A DNA stretch of 35,448 nucleotides from Lachnospiraceae bacterium (GCA_017470985.1 JAFUXA010000015.1:1-35448); one strand, 5' to 3'. Counted from the stretch's first letter, positions 16,532-24,920 are shown. Notes: a model not told the origin generated them from the sequence alone. A program made the numbers and translations.

Positions 16532-17287
16532 ATGACACAGGTAGATTGTCTGGTGATTTCCGGGCGCAAAGTGGATAGAGATAGAGCTTCACGAATCGCT
16601 GCAGATTTTCAGGTGGATGTGGTAAATGATATTCCACAGGATAAATGGGCCAAGTATTTCTTCATGGATAGAAATGGTCTGTCCTATATAAGTGGCAAGC
16701 AGGAGCTGAAGGTTGATTGGACCAACTTATTGTCTCGAGTGACAGGAGGACATCTCCAGCATGAGATTCTTCTAAAGGCGGCCAAGCCGGAAACTGAAAA
16801 TGGTAAAATGCCACGAGCTGTGGATGCCACAGCAGGTCTGGGAGAAGACTCCTTTATTCTGGCTGCCATGGGATATGAAGTGGAGATGTTTGAGCATAAT
16901 CCTATTACAGCAGCTCTACTATATGATGGGCTGCTTCGTGCAAGAAATGATTCAAAACTACAAGATATTGCAAGACACATGACATTTACCAGAGGTGAAA
17001 GTGCAGAGCTTCTTAGAGGCTTAAGCTATGAACCGGATATTATATATTTAGATCCAATGTATCCTGAGAAGAAGAAGAAGGCGGAATCCAAGAAGAAGAT
17101 GCAGGTACTGCATCAGATTGAGCCACCTTGTCAGGATGAGGTGGATTTGATGGAGGCTGCCAAGGCGGCAAAACCATCCAAAATTGTGATTAAGAGACCG
17201 CCGGAAGCAGATTTTCTGGCAGGAATCACACCCACATATTCTGTGGAACGCAAGGCAGTTAGATACGATTGCCTTGTCTTGAACTAG
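16532..17287 (+). CDS. rsmJ: 16S rRNA (guanine-1516-N2) methyltransferase
   Basis: A 251-residue class I SAM-dependent methyltransferase of the RsmJ/YhiQ family, which methylates G1516 of 16S rRNA in E. coli. Motif I is AVDATAGLGEDSFILAAMGYEVEMFEHNP. The catalytic block is IIYLDPMYPEKKKKAESKKKMQVL, matching the family's D-P-M-F/Y-P followed by a Lys-rich helix. The end has KIVIKRPPEADFLAG. The ATG at 16532 is preferred over 16451 because GAGGTG lies about 5 nt upstream and it gives the family length. It precedes the PilZ gene by 55 bp, but that gene has its own promoter. The modification in this organism is inferred. Confidence 0.88.
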   Translation: MTQVDCLVISGRKVDRDRASRIAADFQVDVVNDIPQDKWAKYFFMDRNGLSYISGKQELKVDWTNLLSRVTGGHLQHEILLKAAKPETENGKMPRAVDATAGLGEDSFILAAMGYEVEMFEHNPITAALLYDGLLRARNDSKLQDIARHMTFTRGESAELLRGLSYEPDIIYLDPMYPEKKKKAESKKKMQVLHQIEPPCQDEVDLMEAAKAAKPSKIVIKRPPEADFLAGITPTYSVERKAVRYDCLVLN

Positions 17288-17308
17288 AACTTATTTATGA
17301 CTTATAAT
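17279..17308 (+). promoter_or_regulatory. Promoter of the PilZ gene
   Basis: TTGAAC (17279-17284) and TATAAT (17303-17308) are 18 bp apart. The -35 overlaps the end of rsmJ, 35 bp before the PilZ ATG. Confidence 0.6.
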
Positions 17309-17342
17309 TAATCAATATTTATATTGAAGAAGGTAGAATTCT

Positions 17343-18071
17343 ATGAAGCTAAATGAAATTGTACTTGGAGATATGATAACTATACATGCTTTTACAGAAG
17401 GAGAGGCTGCTGAGTTGAAGGCATATGTTAAGCCTCTTGATGACAGCGTGAGAATGAAACTGGCTGCTGCAACCAAGAATGATAACTTCGTTGCTATAGA
17501 GATGGTAAAAGCGCCTGATAAGAACAATACAGAAGTGTTATTTACTGATATCGACTGTGATTTGGAAGTACTTGTATATCATGAAGAGCAGTTGTACAAA
17601 TTTGATCATGTAATTATTCCGAGAGCAACTCTCAGTGAGAAAGAGACTATACAGCTTATAATCAGTGATACTGATGGTTTGAAATTCAATAGAAGAAATG
17701 CTTACCGAGTGCCGGTGGGAGTCGGTGGTGAACTGGAAATAGATGGCAATAAATATCCTGTTACAATTCGCGATATTTCCCGTCTAGGTGTAGGCATGAT
17801 AGTGCCTGCTACAATTGATGTTACACCGGGACAGGATATGAAAGTGTCCTTTGAGGATGCGACAGGAAGCTTTACACTGCCTATCAAAGCAGTGCGTCAA
17901 CAGGAGTTTGGAGGTAACAACAAGATTATTGGAGCTGTTATCAATCCTTCATATCATGATGCTGTTGAGAAATATGTAGCCAAGAAGCAGGTGGAGAATT
18001 CTATTAATAGTCCTAAGAAAGAAGGACCTGCAAAGGAAGAACCAAAGGAAAATATTAACACAACTGACTAA
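17343..18071 (+). CDS. PilZ-domain c-di-GMP-binding protein (YcgR-like)
   Basis: A 242-residue protein. The first ~100 residues form a beta-rich YcgR-N-like domain (VLGDMITIHAFTEGEAAELKAYV, VLVYHEEQLYKFDHVII). A PilZ domain covers about residues 115-215. It has the two c-di-GMP motifs: RRNAYR (RxxxR) and DISRLGVG (D/NxSxxG). The last ~25 residues are charged and probably disordered (KKEGPAKEEPKEN). YcgR-type proteins bind c-di-GMP and slow flagella or alter surface behaviour. No flagellar gene is in the window. The GGDEF-EAL protein at 22772-24862 could supply or remove the ligand. The ATG has a GAAGGTAG ribosome binding site. Confidence 0.85.
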   Translation: MKLNEIVLGDMITIHAFTEGEAAELKAYVKPLDDSVRMKLAAATKNDNFVAIEMVKAPDKNNTEVLFTDIDCDLEVLVYHEEQLYKFDHVIIPRATLSEKETIQLIISDTDGLKFNRRNAYRVPVGVGGELEIDGNKYPVTIRDISRLGVGMIVPATIDVTPGQDMKVSFEDATGSFTLPIKAVRQQEFGGNNKIIGAVINPSYHDAVEKYVAKKQVENSINSPKKEGPAKEEPKENINTTD

Positions 18072-18109
18072 TGAGGTTAATTTCCGTAAAAAATATCAAA
18101 TTTGTACAA

Positions 18110-18139
18110 TTGATAGTTTCCTCAAAGTGTTAATATGAT
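18110..18139 (+). promoter_or_regulatory. Promoter of the esterase gene
   Basis: TTGATA (18110-18115) and TATGAT (18134-18139) are 18 bp apart, 23 bp before the ATG. Confidence 0.55.
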
Positions 18140-18162
18140 AAAAATTATAGATATAGAGGTGA

Positions 18163-18942
18163 ATGATGGGAAATAATAAACCTGTTGATTTAGATCAACA
18201 TCAAAGTCTGAAAGATATATTTCACAAGAATAAATATGAGCTTGATACAAGATTTGTAATAAATGATGGCGCAAAGCACAAATGTGCAATTGTCTGTCCG
18301 GGTGGGGGATACTCCCTGGTATGTTCATTTATAGAGGGAACTCCTATTGCTCGCAGATTAAATGATATGGGAATATCTGTAGTCATTGTATATTACAGAG
18401 TAAAAGGCAAGGCAAAATTTCCAAACCCTCAGGATGATCTGGCTCAGGCAATCAGAGAAGTACATGACAGAGCAGAAGAGTTGAATCTGGATATGGATAA
18501 TTACAGTATCTGGGGAGCGTCTGCCGGTGGTCATCTGGTGGCATCTATGGGTACTGACAACATGGGATATATGACATATAACTTGCCAAAACCAGGATGT
18601 CTTGTTTTGATGTATCCGGTTATTTCAATGGACAAGGCAATAACTCATGTGGGAACCCATAATAATTTATTGGGCAGAGACTGTGGTGTGGAGCAGGAAG
18701 AATTTGCCAGTGTAAACTTACATGTGACAGCTGACTATCCACCTACTTATATCTGGTGCGGTGATGCTGATACAACAGTGCCTCCTGCTAATACGAAATT
18801 GATGGCAGAGGCTTTGAAGGAGGCTTCTGTTCCTGCAATGTGCGAGATATTCAAGGGAGTGAATCACGGAGTTGGTCCGGCTACAGGCACATCGGCATCA
18901 GAGTGGATTAATCACGCTGTTGATTTCTGGAAATCATTATAG
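18163..18942 (+). CDS. Alpha/beta hydrolase, acetyl-esterase (Axe/BD-FAE) type
   Basis: A 259-residue cytoplasmic serine hydrolase. CPGGGYSLVCSFIEG supplies the oxyanion-hole HGGG-like loop. The nucleophile elbow is WGASAGGHL, the acid lies in WCGDADTTVPPANT, and the His in GVNHGVG. This combination is typical of small acetyl-xylan or acetyl-sugar esterases of plant-degrading Firmicutes. With no signal peptide it would deacetylate imported oligosaccharides. Two adjacent ATGs are possible (18163 and 18166); AGAGGTGA ends just before the first, so spacing slightly favours the second. It is monocistronic, with its own promoter and a shared terminator. Substrate is by family resemblance. Confidence 0.85.
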   Translation: MMGNNKPVDLDQHQSLKDIFHKNKYELDTRFVINDGAKHKCAIVCPGGGYSLVCSFIEGTPIARRLNDMGISVVIVYYRVKGKAKFPNPQDDLAQAIREVHDRAEELNLDMDNYSIWGASAGGHLVASMGTDNMGYMTYNLPKPGCLVLMYPVISMDKAITHVGTHNNLLGRDCGVEQEEFASVNLHVTADYPPTYIWCGDADTTVPPANTKLMAEALKEASVPAMCEIFKGVNHGVGPATGTSASEWINHAVDFWKSL

Positions 18943-18947
18943 ATAAT

Positions 18948-19001
18948 AAAAAAAGATTGTGGGCAGATACCTGTTATAAGCATTTGCCACACAATCTTTT
19001 T
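18948..19001. terminator. Bidirectional terminator between the esterase and DUF4097 genes
   Basis: AAAAAGATTGTG with GGCA (to about 18964) pairs with TGCCACACAATCTTTTT (18985-19001), a 16-bp stem with one bulge. Both strands end in a T-run, which serves the convergent genes on each side. Confidence 0.9.
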
Positions 19002-19019
19002 ATATTATGGAAACTAATG

Positions 19020-19850
19020 TTACCACTCTAAGCTGGCGCTGCCAGCAGAGCAGTCAATTATAACTTTGATGTTGTCGTTTCCATCCTGCTCGAAACTGCC
19101 GCCGCGTATACGCTTGTCCTGAATGTGTAAATCAGTAGAGTCGGCTTCAATATGAGCATCATCCAGATTTACTGCTGACTTGATCTGGAGATTTCCAGCA
19201 CTCATATCAGCACCTAATTTCTCAAATGTAATATCTTTTAATTCTGCATTTCCAGCAGAGCATTCGCATTTTATAACATTGATATTAGAATCATCTATGT
19301 TGAAGTTGCCTGCGCTTAAATCGAAATCAGCTGCATCAGCAGTTATATTTTCCAACTGTACATTGCCTGCGCTAAGTTCAGCTTTGATTTTACTTACTGA
19401 GATATCCTTCATCAGAAAGTTTCCAGCAGAAGAATCTACTTCAATTCCGTTGAGTACAGTTCCTTCTGGAACAGTGATGGTTGTCTTGCAATCAGCATTC
19501 CAATCACCCCAGTGGAAATGTACATCATTGTCTTCGCTGACAATCAAAGTATTGCCATCTAATCTTATCTCTGGCTTCAGAGCTGAGTCCCCTTCATATT
19601 TCCAACTGAATTCATCACCGTAAGAGACACGTACATCAGAAGCGGATGTATCTACTTTAATATTTTCAAAAGCATCCAGTGATTCTGTGACTTCTATGTC
19701 ATCACCTGACAAAGAGGTCTCTTCATCGTTCCAGAATACTCCAAAAGGAAATAGTCTGGATACAAAATGTCCTACATGGAAGCAGGTGGAAAATATTATT
19801 ACCATAATTGTTATCAGTGAAATGATTACTAAGTATAAATTCTTTTTCAT
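19020..19850 (-). CDS. DUF4097-family beta-helical membrane-anchored protein
   Basis: A 276-residue protein with an N-terminal hydrophobic helix (residues ~5-25) and an extracytoplasmic region made of short beta repeats. Six copies of an S-A-G-N/S step occur about every 19-22 residues (DSSAGNFLM, ELSAGNVQL, DLSAGNFNI, ECSAGNAEL, DMSAGNLQI, DCSAGSASL), the pattern of a right-handed beta helix. DUF4097 is also found in B. subtilis YvlB and enterococcal LiaX, which respond to envelope stress. Its ATG lies 2 bp past the HAAS gene's stop, and its ribosome binding site is inside that gene's last codons, so the two are translationally coupled. A role in envelope stress is inferred. Confidence 0.85.
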   Translation of the reverse strand: MKKNLYLVIISLITIMVIIFSTCFHVGHFVSRLFPFGVFWNDEETSLSGDDIEVTESLDAFENIKVDTSASDVRVSYGDEFSWKYEGDSALKPEIRLDGNTLIVSEDNDVHFHWGDWNADCKTTITVPEGTVLNGIEVDSSAGNFLMKDISVSKIKAELSAGNVQLENITADAADFDLSAGNFNIDDSNINVIKCECSAGNAELKDITFEKLGADMSAGNLQIKSAVNLDDAHIEADSTDLHIQDKRIRGGSFEQDGNDNIKVIIDCSAGSASLEW

Positions 19851-19852
19851 GA

Positions 19853-20854
19853 TTATTCCTCCTCTCCATAAATATTATTTAATAATCCATGAATTATTCC
19901 AGCGATAGGCCAGATGATCCATGTAATGCCCCAAGAGAATGTAATAAAACTCCAGATGAGATAGATACATGTAACTGTTGGCCAGTATACTGACATGATT
20001 GCATCCACTGCTTTGTTGCTATAAGTTTTATTCTTGTCATTTCTTGGTACATAATTGCCTGCTACAGTATTTCTGTCATTGAGAGACAATAATACTTTAT
20101 AAGAATCTTCCTTGTTGCCGGCTACAATAAGAAGTAATACTCCTAATCCGATGAAGATGAAAAGCAGTGGTGCGCTGAACAATTCTCCTATGAAGTCAGA
20201 GTGTGTAAGCTCGTCAAATATAATTGCTGGAACGAAGCAGAGTATAATGAGAATGATTCCAATTGTACGCAGAAGAGCATAATTGCTCTGATTGTTGCGG
20301 TTCTCATCATATACATATTTGGCTGTATCAGGGTTGATATAGTAGTTTCCTGGTTTTAACATTTCCCATTTTCTTTGCAGGTTGCCGTTGTAGATGCAGA
20401 TACCTACACCAATTGCAATTGCAATGAAGAGTAAACATGCTCCGATAGCGCTTCCAAAATCATGTCCAGGGTTAATTGCCTGCTGCAAAGCATCTCCTAC
20501 AATTGGCCATACAGGGCATGTGATAAATAATAATACTGCAATTCCGATTCTGAATGCGCCGCTGGCACGATCAGCAATATAGTTCTTGGCTTCATCCATA
20601 GAAAGTTCCATGCCGGTTCTAGGCTGAGTGTTGTTGATAATGTTGGAAATTCCCAAAGTCTCTGCAACTTCATCCAAGTTACCAAATTCCGCAATTACTC
20701 GACCTACAGCTTCATTTTCTGAAGCACCATCTGATAGAAGCTCATTGTATTTGTCCTCCATCATTTGCAATAATTCATCTTTTGCTTTCCATACTTCCGG
20801 AGTGTTTGGAAGCTGAGCAAACATTGATTCTAAATAGTTATGTATTGTTTCCAT
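19853..20854 (-). CDS. HAAS (DUF1700-type) domain membrane protein
   Basis: A 333-residue protein. The first ~75 residues are helical and acidic (YLESMFAQLPNTPEVWKAKDELLQMMEDKYNELL, then EAVGRVIAEFGNLDEVAETLG), matching the HAAS/permease-prefix domain found downstream of PadR regulators. Five or six hydrophobic segments follow, with soluble loops between. HAAS domains are associated with PadR-like regulators and may bind them, but the function is not established. The ATG has AGGAGGAG at about 7 nt. It is the middle gene of padR-HAAS-DUF4097, 83 bp after padR and overlapping the next gene's ribosome binding site. Confidence 0.85.
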   Translation of the reverse strand: METIHNYLESMFAQLPNTPEVWKAKDELLQMMEDKYNELLSDGASENEAVGRVIAEFGNLDEVAETLGISNIINNTQPRTGMELSMDEAKNYIADRASGAFRIGIAVLLFITCPVWPIVGDALQQAINPGHDFGSAIGACLLFIAIAIGVGICIYNGNLQRKWEMLKPGNYYINPDTAKYVYDENRNNQSNYALLRTIGIILIILCFVPAIIFDELTHSDFIGELFSAPLLFIFIGLGVLLLIVAGNKEDSYKVLLSLNDRNTVAGNYVPRNDKNKTYSNKAVDAIMSVYWPTVTCIYLIWSFITFSWGITWIIWPIAGIIHGLLNNIYGEEE

Positions 20855-20937
20855 AATATTTCTCCTCCTGACTTTTACTTATATAAAAGCTACTTGTTAA
20901 TACTGCTTGTTGATTTTGAAATTAATTCAAATCAAGG

Positions 20938-21267
20938 TTAATGTGTAATAAATTTCTCTACTACTTCCTGAGTCAACTGCCATTCATCACATTTGTCATG
21001 ATAGAACTGAATCCCTGCATCTGTGATGCGGTAGTATGTCCTGCGCTTTCCATTTTCTGCCACTTGTGAAAAGGAAGTGATATATCCATTCTTTTCCATT
21101 CGTGTGAAAGCTGAGTAGAGGGTGGTTTCTTTGATGACATATTTGCCATCAGATAATTCTCGAATCTGTTTTGAAATTTCGTAACCGTATGAAGGTTGAT
21201 CCAACAACAGATACAGGATCATTGTATCGTTGTACCCTCGGATTACATCGCTACTTATTTCTGTCAC
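20938..21267 (-). CDS. PadR-family transcriptional regulator
   Basis: A 109-residue winged-helix repressor. The core reads SSDVIRGYNDTMILYLLLDQPSYGYEISKQI, then YVIKETTLYSAFTRMEKNGYITSF and RRTYYRITDAG, the standard PadR winged helix; a short C-terminal dimerisation helix follows. The start is the GTG at 21267, with AAGGAGGG 7 nt upstream, giving the usual 'MTEISSDVIRGYNDT' beginning. An ATG at 21306 would add 13 residues but has no ribosome binding site. It is the first gene of the padR-HAAS-DUF4097 operon. The tandem 14-bp repeats just downstream of its promoter are the likely autorepression site; the inducing signal is unknown. Confidence 0.92.
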   Translation of the reverse strand: MTEISSDVIRGYNDTMILYLLLDQPSYGYEISKQIRELSDGKYVIKETTLYSAFTRMEKNGYITSFSQVAENGKRRTYYRITDAGIQFYHDKCDEWQLTQEVVEKFITH

Positions 21268-21308
21268 AAGAATCCCTCCTTTATAAAGTTTTACTTCGAC
21301 AGTCATAT

Positions 21309-21364
21309 TATGTCTGTCGTGCTATGTCTGTCATACTATGTGTGTCGTAGTATGTCTGACGTAG
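21309..21364 (-). repeat. Four tandem 14-bp repeats, probable PadR operator
   Basis: Four contiguous units on the plus strand (21309-21322, 21323-21336, 21337-21350, 21351-21364) fit the consensus TATGTCTGTCGTAG with one to three changes each. Within them CATACTA and TAGTATG form 7-bp inverted arms around 9 bp, like known PadR sites (ATACT...AGTAT). The block covers the expected start of transcription and the leader of padR. Confidence 0.8.
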
Positions 21365-21366
21365 TA

Positions 21367-21395
21367 AATATAACACTGGTATTATTTCATGTCAA
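21367..21395 (-). promoter_or_regulatory. Promoter of the padR operon
   Basis: On the minus strand a perfect TTGACA (21390-21395) and TATATT (21367-21372) are 17 bp apart. The tandem repeats begin 2 bp downstream of the -10. Confidence 0.8.
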
Positions 21396-21480
21396 CATAT
21401 TTTGAGAAATTTTTTTGAGGCTATGGTAAATATAGTTTATTATCTTCGGGAGAAGTATAGATATTTATAGGCTTTTTATC

Positions 21481-21509
21481 TTGTAAATCATTAAAACAAT
21501 GCCTATAAT
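21481..21509 (+). promoter_or_regulatory. Promoter of ilvE
   Basis: TTGTAA (21481-21486) and TATAAT (21504-21509) are 17 bp apart, predicting a 75-nt leader. With the padR promoter and repeats this accounts for most of the 323-bp gap between padR and ilvE; 21400-21480 holds nothing I can name. Confidence 0.7.
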
Positions 21510-21541
21510 TATGTATTAAAAGAAGAAGTATATTGAATATA

Positions 21542-21562
21542 GGACGCACTATAGATGTGTCC
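21542..21562 (+). other. Leader hairpin upstream of ilvE
   Basis: GGACGCA (21542-21548) pairs with TGTGTCC (21556-21562) around a 7-nt loop, ending 13 nt before the Shine-Dalgarno. There is no T-run, so it is not a terminator. No T-box elements were found. Confidence 0.45.
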
Positions 21563-21590
21563 CAAGTAACTGATTAGGAGGAACAAATTG

Positions 21591-22625
21591 ATGGAGAAGA
21601 AAGACATCGACTGGGGTAACCTAGGATTTGGTTACCAGATTGCAGACTACAGATTTGTAGCAAATTTCAAGGATGGAAAATGGGATGAGGGTGAGATAGT
21701 CACTGATTCCAACATCGTATTAAATGAGTGTGCTGGTGTATTTCAGTATTGCCAGGCTTGCTTTGAAGGACTGAAAGCTTACACTACAGAGGATGGTCGA
21801 ATTGTCTGCTTCAGACCTGATTTAAATGCGGCTCGTATGGCTGATTCTTGTAAGAAGCTTATGATGCCGGTATTCCCTGAGGATAAGTTTGTGGAAGCTG
21901 TAGAGAAGGTTGTACAGGCTAATGCAGCATGGGTACCACCATATGGCTCTGGAGCTACACTTTATATCAGACCATTTATGATTGGTACTAATTCTGTAAT
22001 TGGTGTTAAGCCTGCAGATGAGTATCAGTTTAGAATATTTGTAACACCAGTTGGACCTTACTTCAAGGGTGGTGCAAAGCCTATTACTATCAGAGTATCT
22101 GACGAGGATAGAGCAGCTCCACATGGAACAGGAAATATCAAGGCTGGTCTCAACTATGCCATGAGCTTACATAATATTGTAGATGCTCATGAGAAGGGAT
22201 TCGATGAGAATATGTATCTGGATCCAGCTACTAGATCCAAGGTAGAGGAGACAGGTGGAGCAAACTTCTACTTCATCACTAAGGACGGCAAGTTTGTGAC
22301 TCCAAAGTCAGATTCTATCTTACCTTCAATTACAAGAAGATCTCTTATGATTGTTGCTGAGAAATATCTGGGACTTACAGTAGAGCACAGAGAAGTTTTA
22401 CTTTCAGAAGTACCAGACTTCGTTGAATGTGGACTCTGTGGAACAGCAGCTGTTATCTCTCCAGTAGGCAAGATTGTAGATCATGGTAAGGATATCTGCT
22501 TCGCAAGCGGAATGGAAGAGATGGGACCTGTTACCAAGAAGTTGTATGATACTCTTACAGGAATTCAGATGGGTACAATCGAAGGACCAGAAGGCTGGGT
22601 TCATGAGATTATGAAGGAAGACTAG
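21591..22625 (+). CDS. ilvE: Branched-chain amino acid aminotransferase
   Basis: A 344-residue PLP enzyme (fold type IV, class II BCAT) that interconverts Val, Leu and Ile with their 2-oxo acids using glutamate. The PLP-binding Lys184 lies in HGTGNIKAGLNYA. Substrate and cofactor segments FQYCQACFEGLKAY, VEETGGANFYF and LPSITRRSL are typical. Cys280 and Cys283 form a CGLC motif near the region where mitochondrial BCATs have a redox CxxC. Start: AGGAGG (21576-21581) lies 9 nt before ATG 21591; an adjacent TTG at 21588 is possible. It is monocistronic between its own promoter and a strong terminator. Confidence 0.95.
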   Translation: MEKKDIDWGNLGFGYQIADYRFVANFKDGKWDEGEIVTDSNIVLNECAGVFQYCQACFEGLKAYTTEDGRIVCFRPDLNAARMADSCKKLMMPVFPEDKFVEAVEKVVQANAAWVPPYGSGATLYIRPFMIGTNSVIGVKPADEYQFRIFVTPVGPYFKGGAKPITIRVSDEDRAAPHGTGNIKAGLNYAMSLHNIVDAHEKGFDENMYLDPATRSKVEETGGANFYFITKDGKFVTPKSDSILPSITRRSLMIVAEKYLGLTVEHREVLLSEVPDFVECGLCGTAAVISPVGKIVDHGKDICFASGMEEMGPVTKKLYDTLTGIQMGTIEGPEGWVHEIMKED

Positions 22626-22685
22626 ATAATAGGACAATATCAGAATAGAAGCTTATAAGATTATACTGTTATAAGATTATAATAA

Positions 22686-22743
22686 AAATAGGACCTCTGA
22701 AAATCGGATTTGCTAATCCGATGATTGGAGGTCCTTTATTTTA
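22686..22743. terminator. Strong bidirectional terminator between ilvE and the GGDEF-EAL gene
   Basis: Outer arms AGGACCTC (22690-22697) and GAGGTCCT (22728-22735) enclose inner arms ATCGGATT/AATCCGAT. A/T runs flank both sides, so it can stop both convergent transcripts. Confidence 0.9.
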
Positions 22744-22771
22744 TCTGTTTTTATATCATAGTATGTTTGAC

Positions 22772-24862
22772 TTACAGAAATTCCTGTTTGAATTTATCTA
22801 CAGGAATTGGAGGTGATAGTAGATATCCCTGATAGTAATCACAATTTAATTCTTCCAGAGCCTGTCTGACATCATCTGTTTCCACTCCTTCAGCTAAAAC
22901 CTTGATTCCAAGTTCATGGGCCATGGCGTTGAGATGTTTCAGGAGTACCTGGGTGTTTTCCTTGTCAATCTGTACGATGAGTGAGCGATCAATCTTCAAT
23001 ACATCAATTCCCTCTATGATTAGCATGCGAAGTGATGCATAATCAGTTCCTACATCGTCTAAGGAGATAGATATTCCCAGGCTCTTGATTTTCTGTATGT
23101 AATCGTCGAAACGAATCTGATCAATGGTCTGATTAGACTCTGTTAATTCGAATTCCAATTGACTTCTGTTGAAATCATATTTGCTGCATACTTCCTCTAC
23201 ATGGGAGATAAAATCCAATTCCTCGAAGGTTACACGGGACATATTTACAGAGACAACGAAGTCTGTGCGACCTTCTTTTTTCAATTCTTCAAGGAATTTA
23301 CATACCTCTTCAAGCATGAAGAAATCGATCTTTGGAATAAGTTTCTCCTGTTCTAATTGTGGTATGAATTCATATGGAGGAATAATCTTGCCGTCTTCTC
23401 CGATTCTACGGACCAGTGCCTCTGCGCCGGTTGCCTTGGTGGAACCGATTCTGGCCTTTGGCTGCAGAAACATTACAAATTGATTGTTCTCCAAGTCGTT
23501 GAGCAATAATTTCAACAAACGAGGTCTGTGCTTAGACTGTAATGCAGCAGTTCTCTCATAATATTTCTGTTTCTCAATATACATTAACTGCTCGGCCTGA
23601 CCGACTCTGCGCTTCAGGTCTGACATGCTCTTCTTCCATACGAAGCCGATGCTGGCAATGTCATCATTTTCCACTAACAAATCGCGGACATGCAGTATTT
23701 TTGCGACGAAATCCTCTTTGTTGATATTAGGCTCAACAATAACGAATTCATCTCCGCTGATTCTATATACATTGGTATAGCTGAATTCTTCTTTTATAAG
23801 TGATGATACAATCTGTAACATTCTATCGCCATAGGAGTGACCTAACTGGTCGTTGGCTTCTTTTAATCCATTGGCATCAATGAAAGCTATACCCACATCC
23901 TTTTGTTTATCAATTCTGCAAGCTTCAGTATATTCAGAGTAAGCATTTCTGTTTTTGAATCCGGTCAACTTATCATAGTAGCTCATATGCAATAGCATAA
24001 TCTGATTTGCCTGCAATTCCTGTTCTGCCAGAACAGTTCTGGTGATTTCCGTAAATAAGATGTAATAATAACGGGTATTTTCATCAACCATACGAGAAGA
24101 GCAGGTTGTATGTATGTATACCGGATTGTGGGATGTTGATCCACGCAATCGGAAGGTTGTCTCAGTGATAGGTGCAACAATACTGGCGTTCATCATCTCT
24201 TTTACGAGATGGATATCTTCCTCAATACAAAAGGCGTATATGTTCTGGTTGAGAAGCATGGTTAGAGCTTCTTTATTCCAGCTTCGGTCGTTACCATCCA
24301 ACATTTCGCCTACTTTTTCTGCAAATTTTACAAGGGTATCATTTATAGCAACAATTTTGAAAGTATCATTGGTGCTTGATACAATAGTAGCACCGGTTGG
24401 AATATTATTTACAATATCCATCCACAGATTATTGGAATTCTCTTCCACATTAATCTGAGCACTTATAAGCTCATTTACATCCGTAAAGAGACATACATAT
24501 ATAGGACGTCCGTTGTGAATGAAGAACTGCATGTGACCTAGTACCCATATGATTTCTCCATCATATTTTTGAAATCGGTATGATGCAGTGAAATAGTCAT
24601 TCTGCTCATTATGATAATTCCGTAATAAGTTTTCATTTAATACTGGACGATCTGATTCGTATACCATGTTAATTGGATTATTTAAATATTTCTCTGTTGC
24701 TTCTTCAGTAGTTATACCAAGTAATTTGGCTATAAGCTTATTTACATAAATAAGTTTAATGGAGTCATTCTCTGTTATTTCTACAACTACAACGCCATTA
24801 TGTAGATAGTCAAATATATCTTTGGCATTTTCTATAAATTTCTCGTCATAAAAAGAAAACAA
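22772..24862 (-). CDS. PAS-PAS-GGDEF-EAL cyclic-di-GMP turnover protein
   Basis: A 696-residue cytoplasmic signalling protein with no transmembrane helix. Two PAS-like sensor domains occupy ~15-130 and ~145-280. The GGDEF domain (~295-435) has YYDKLTGFKNRNAY, FIDANGLKEANDQLGHSYGD and the active-site variant SGDEF at 369-373. The EAL domain (~450-690) has EAL at 481-483, NMSRVTF, FELTES, a DDVG at 602-605 in place of DDFG, KIDRS, LAEGVET and QGYLLSPP. Most metal and catalytic residues are kept, so phosphodiesterase activity is likely; cyclase activity with SGDEF is possible. No RxxD inhibitory site precedes SGDEF. The start is TTG 24862 with GAGGGG 8 nt upstream. Confidence 0.9.
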   Translation of the reverse strand: MFSFYDEKFIENAKDIFDYLHNGVVVVEITENDSIKLIYVNKLIAKLLGITTEEATEKYLNNPINMVYESDRPVLNENLLRNYHNEQNDYFTASYRFQKYDGEIIWVLGHMQFFIHNGRPIYVCLFTDVNELISAQINVEENSNNLWMDIVNNIPTGATIVSSTNDTFKIVAINDTLVKFAEKVGEMLDGNDRSWNKEALTMLLNQNIYAFCIEEDIHLVKEMMNASIVAPITETTFRLRGSTSHNPVYIHTTCSSRMVDENTRYYYILFTEITRTVLAEQELQANQIMLLHMSYYDKLTGFKNRNAYSEYTEACRIDKQKDVGIAFIDANGLKEANDQLGHSYGDRMLQIVSSLIKEEFSYTNVYRISGDEFVIVEPNINKEDFVAKILHVRDLLVENDDIASIGFVWKKSMSDLKRRVGQAEQLMYIEKQKYYERTAALQSKHRPRLLKLLLNDLENNQFVMFLQPKARIGSTKATGAEALVRRIGEDGKIIPPYEFIPQLEQEKLIPKIDFFMLEEVCKFLEELKKEGRTDFVVSVNMSRVTFEELDFISHVEEVCSKYDFNRSQLEFELTESNQTIDQIRFDDYIQKIKSLGISISLDDVGTDYASLRMLIIEGIDVLKIDRSLIVQIDKENTQVLLKHLNAMAHELGIKVLAEGVETDDVRQALEELNCDYYQGYLLSPPIPVDKFKQEFL

Positions 24863-24920
24863 TGTTTTATCCCCTCATAAAAAACAAGTTTAGTTTAACC
24901 TTTTAACAAAATTACAATTT

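Noticed and set aside
21400-21590. T-box or other riboswitch before ilvE
   Set aside because: No T-box sequence (no AGGGTGGNACCGCG-like element), no terminator/antiterminator pair and a leader of only about 75 nt.
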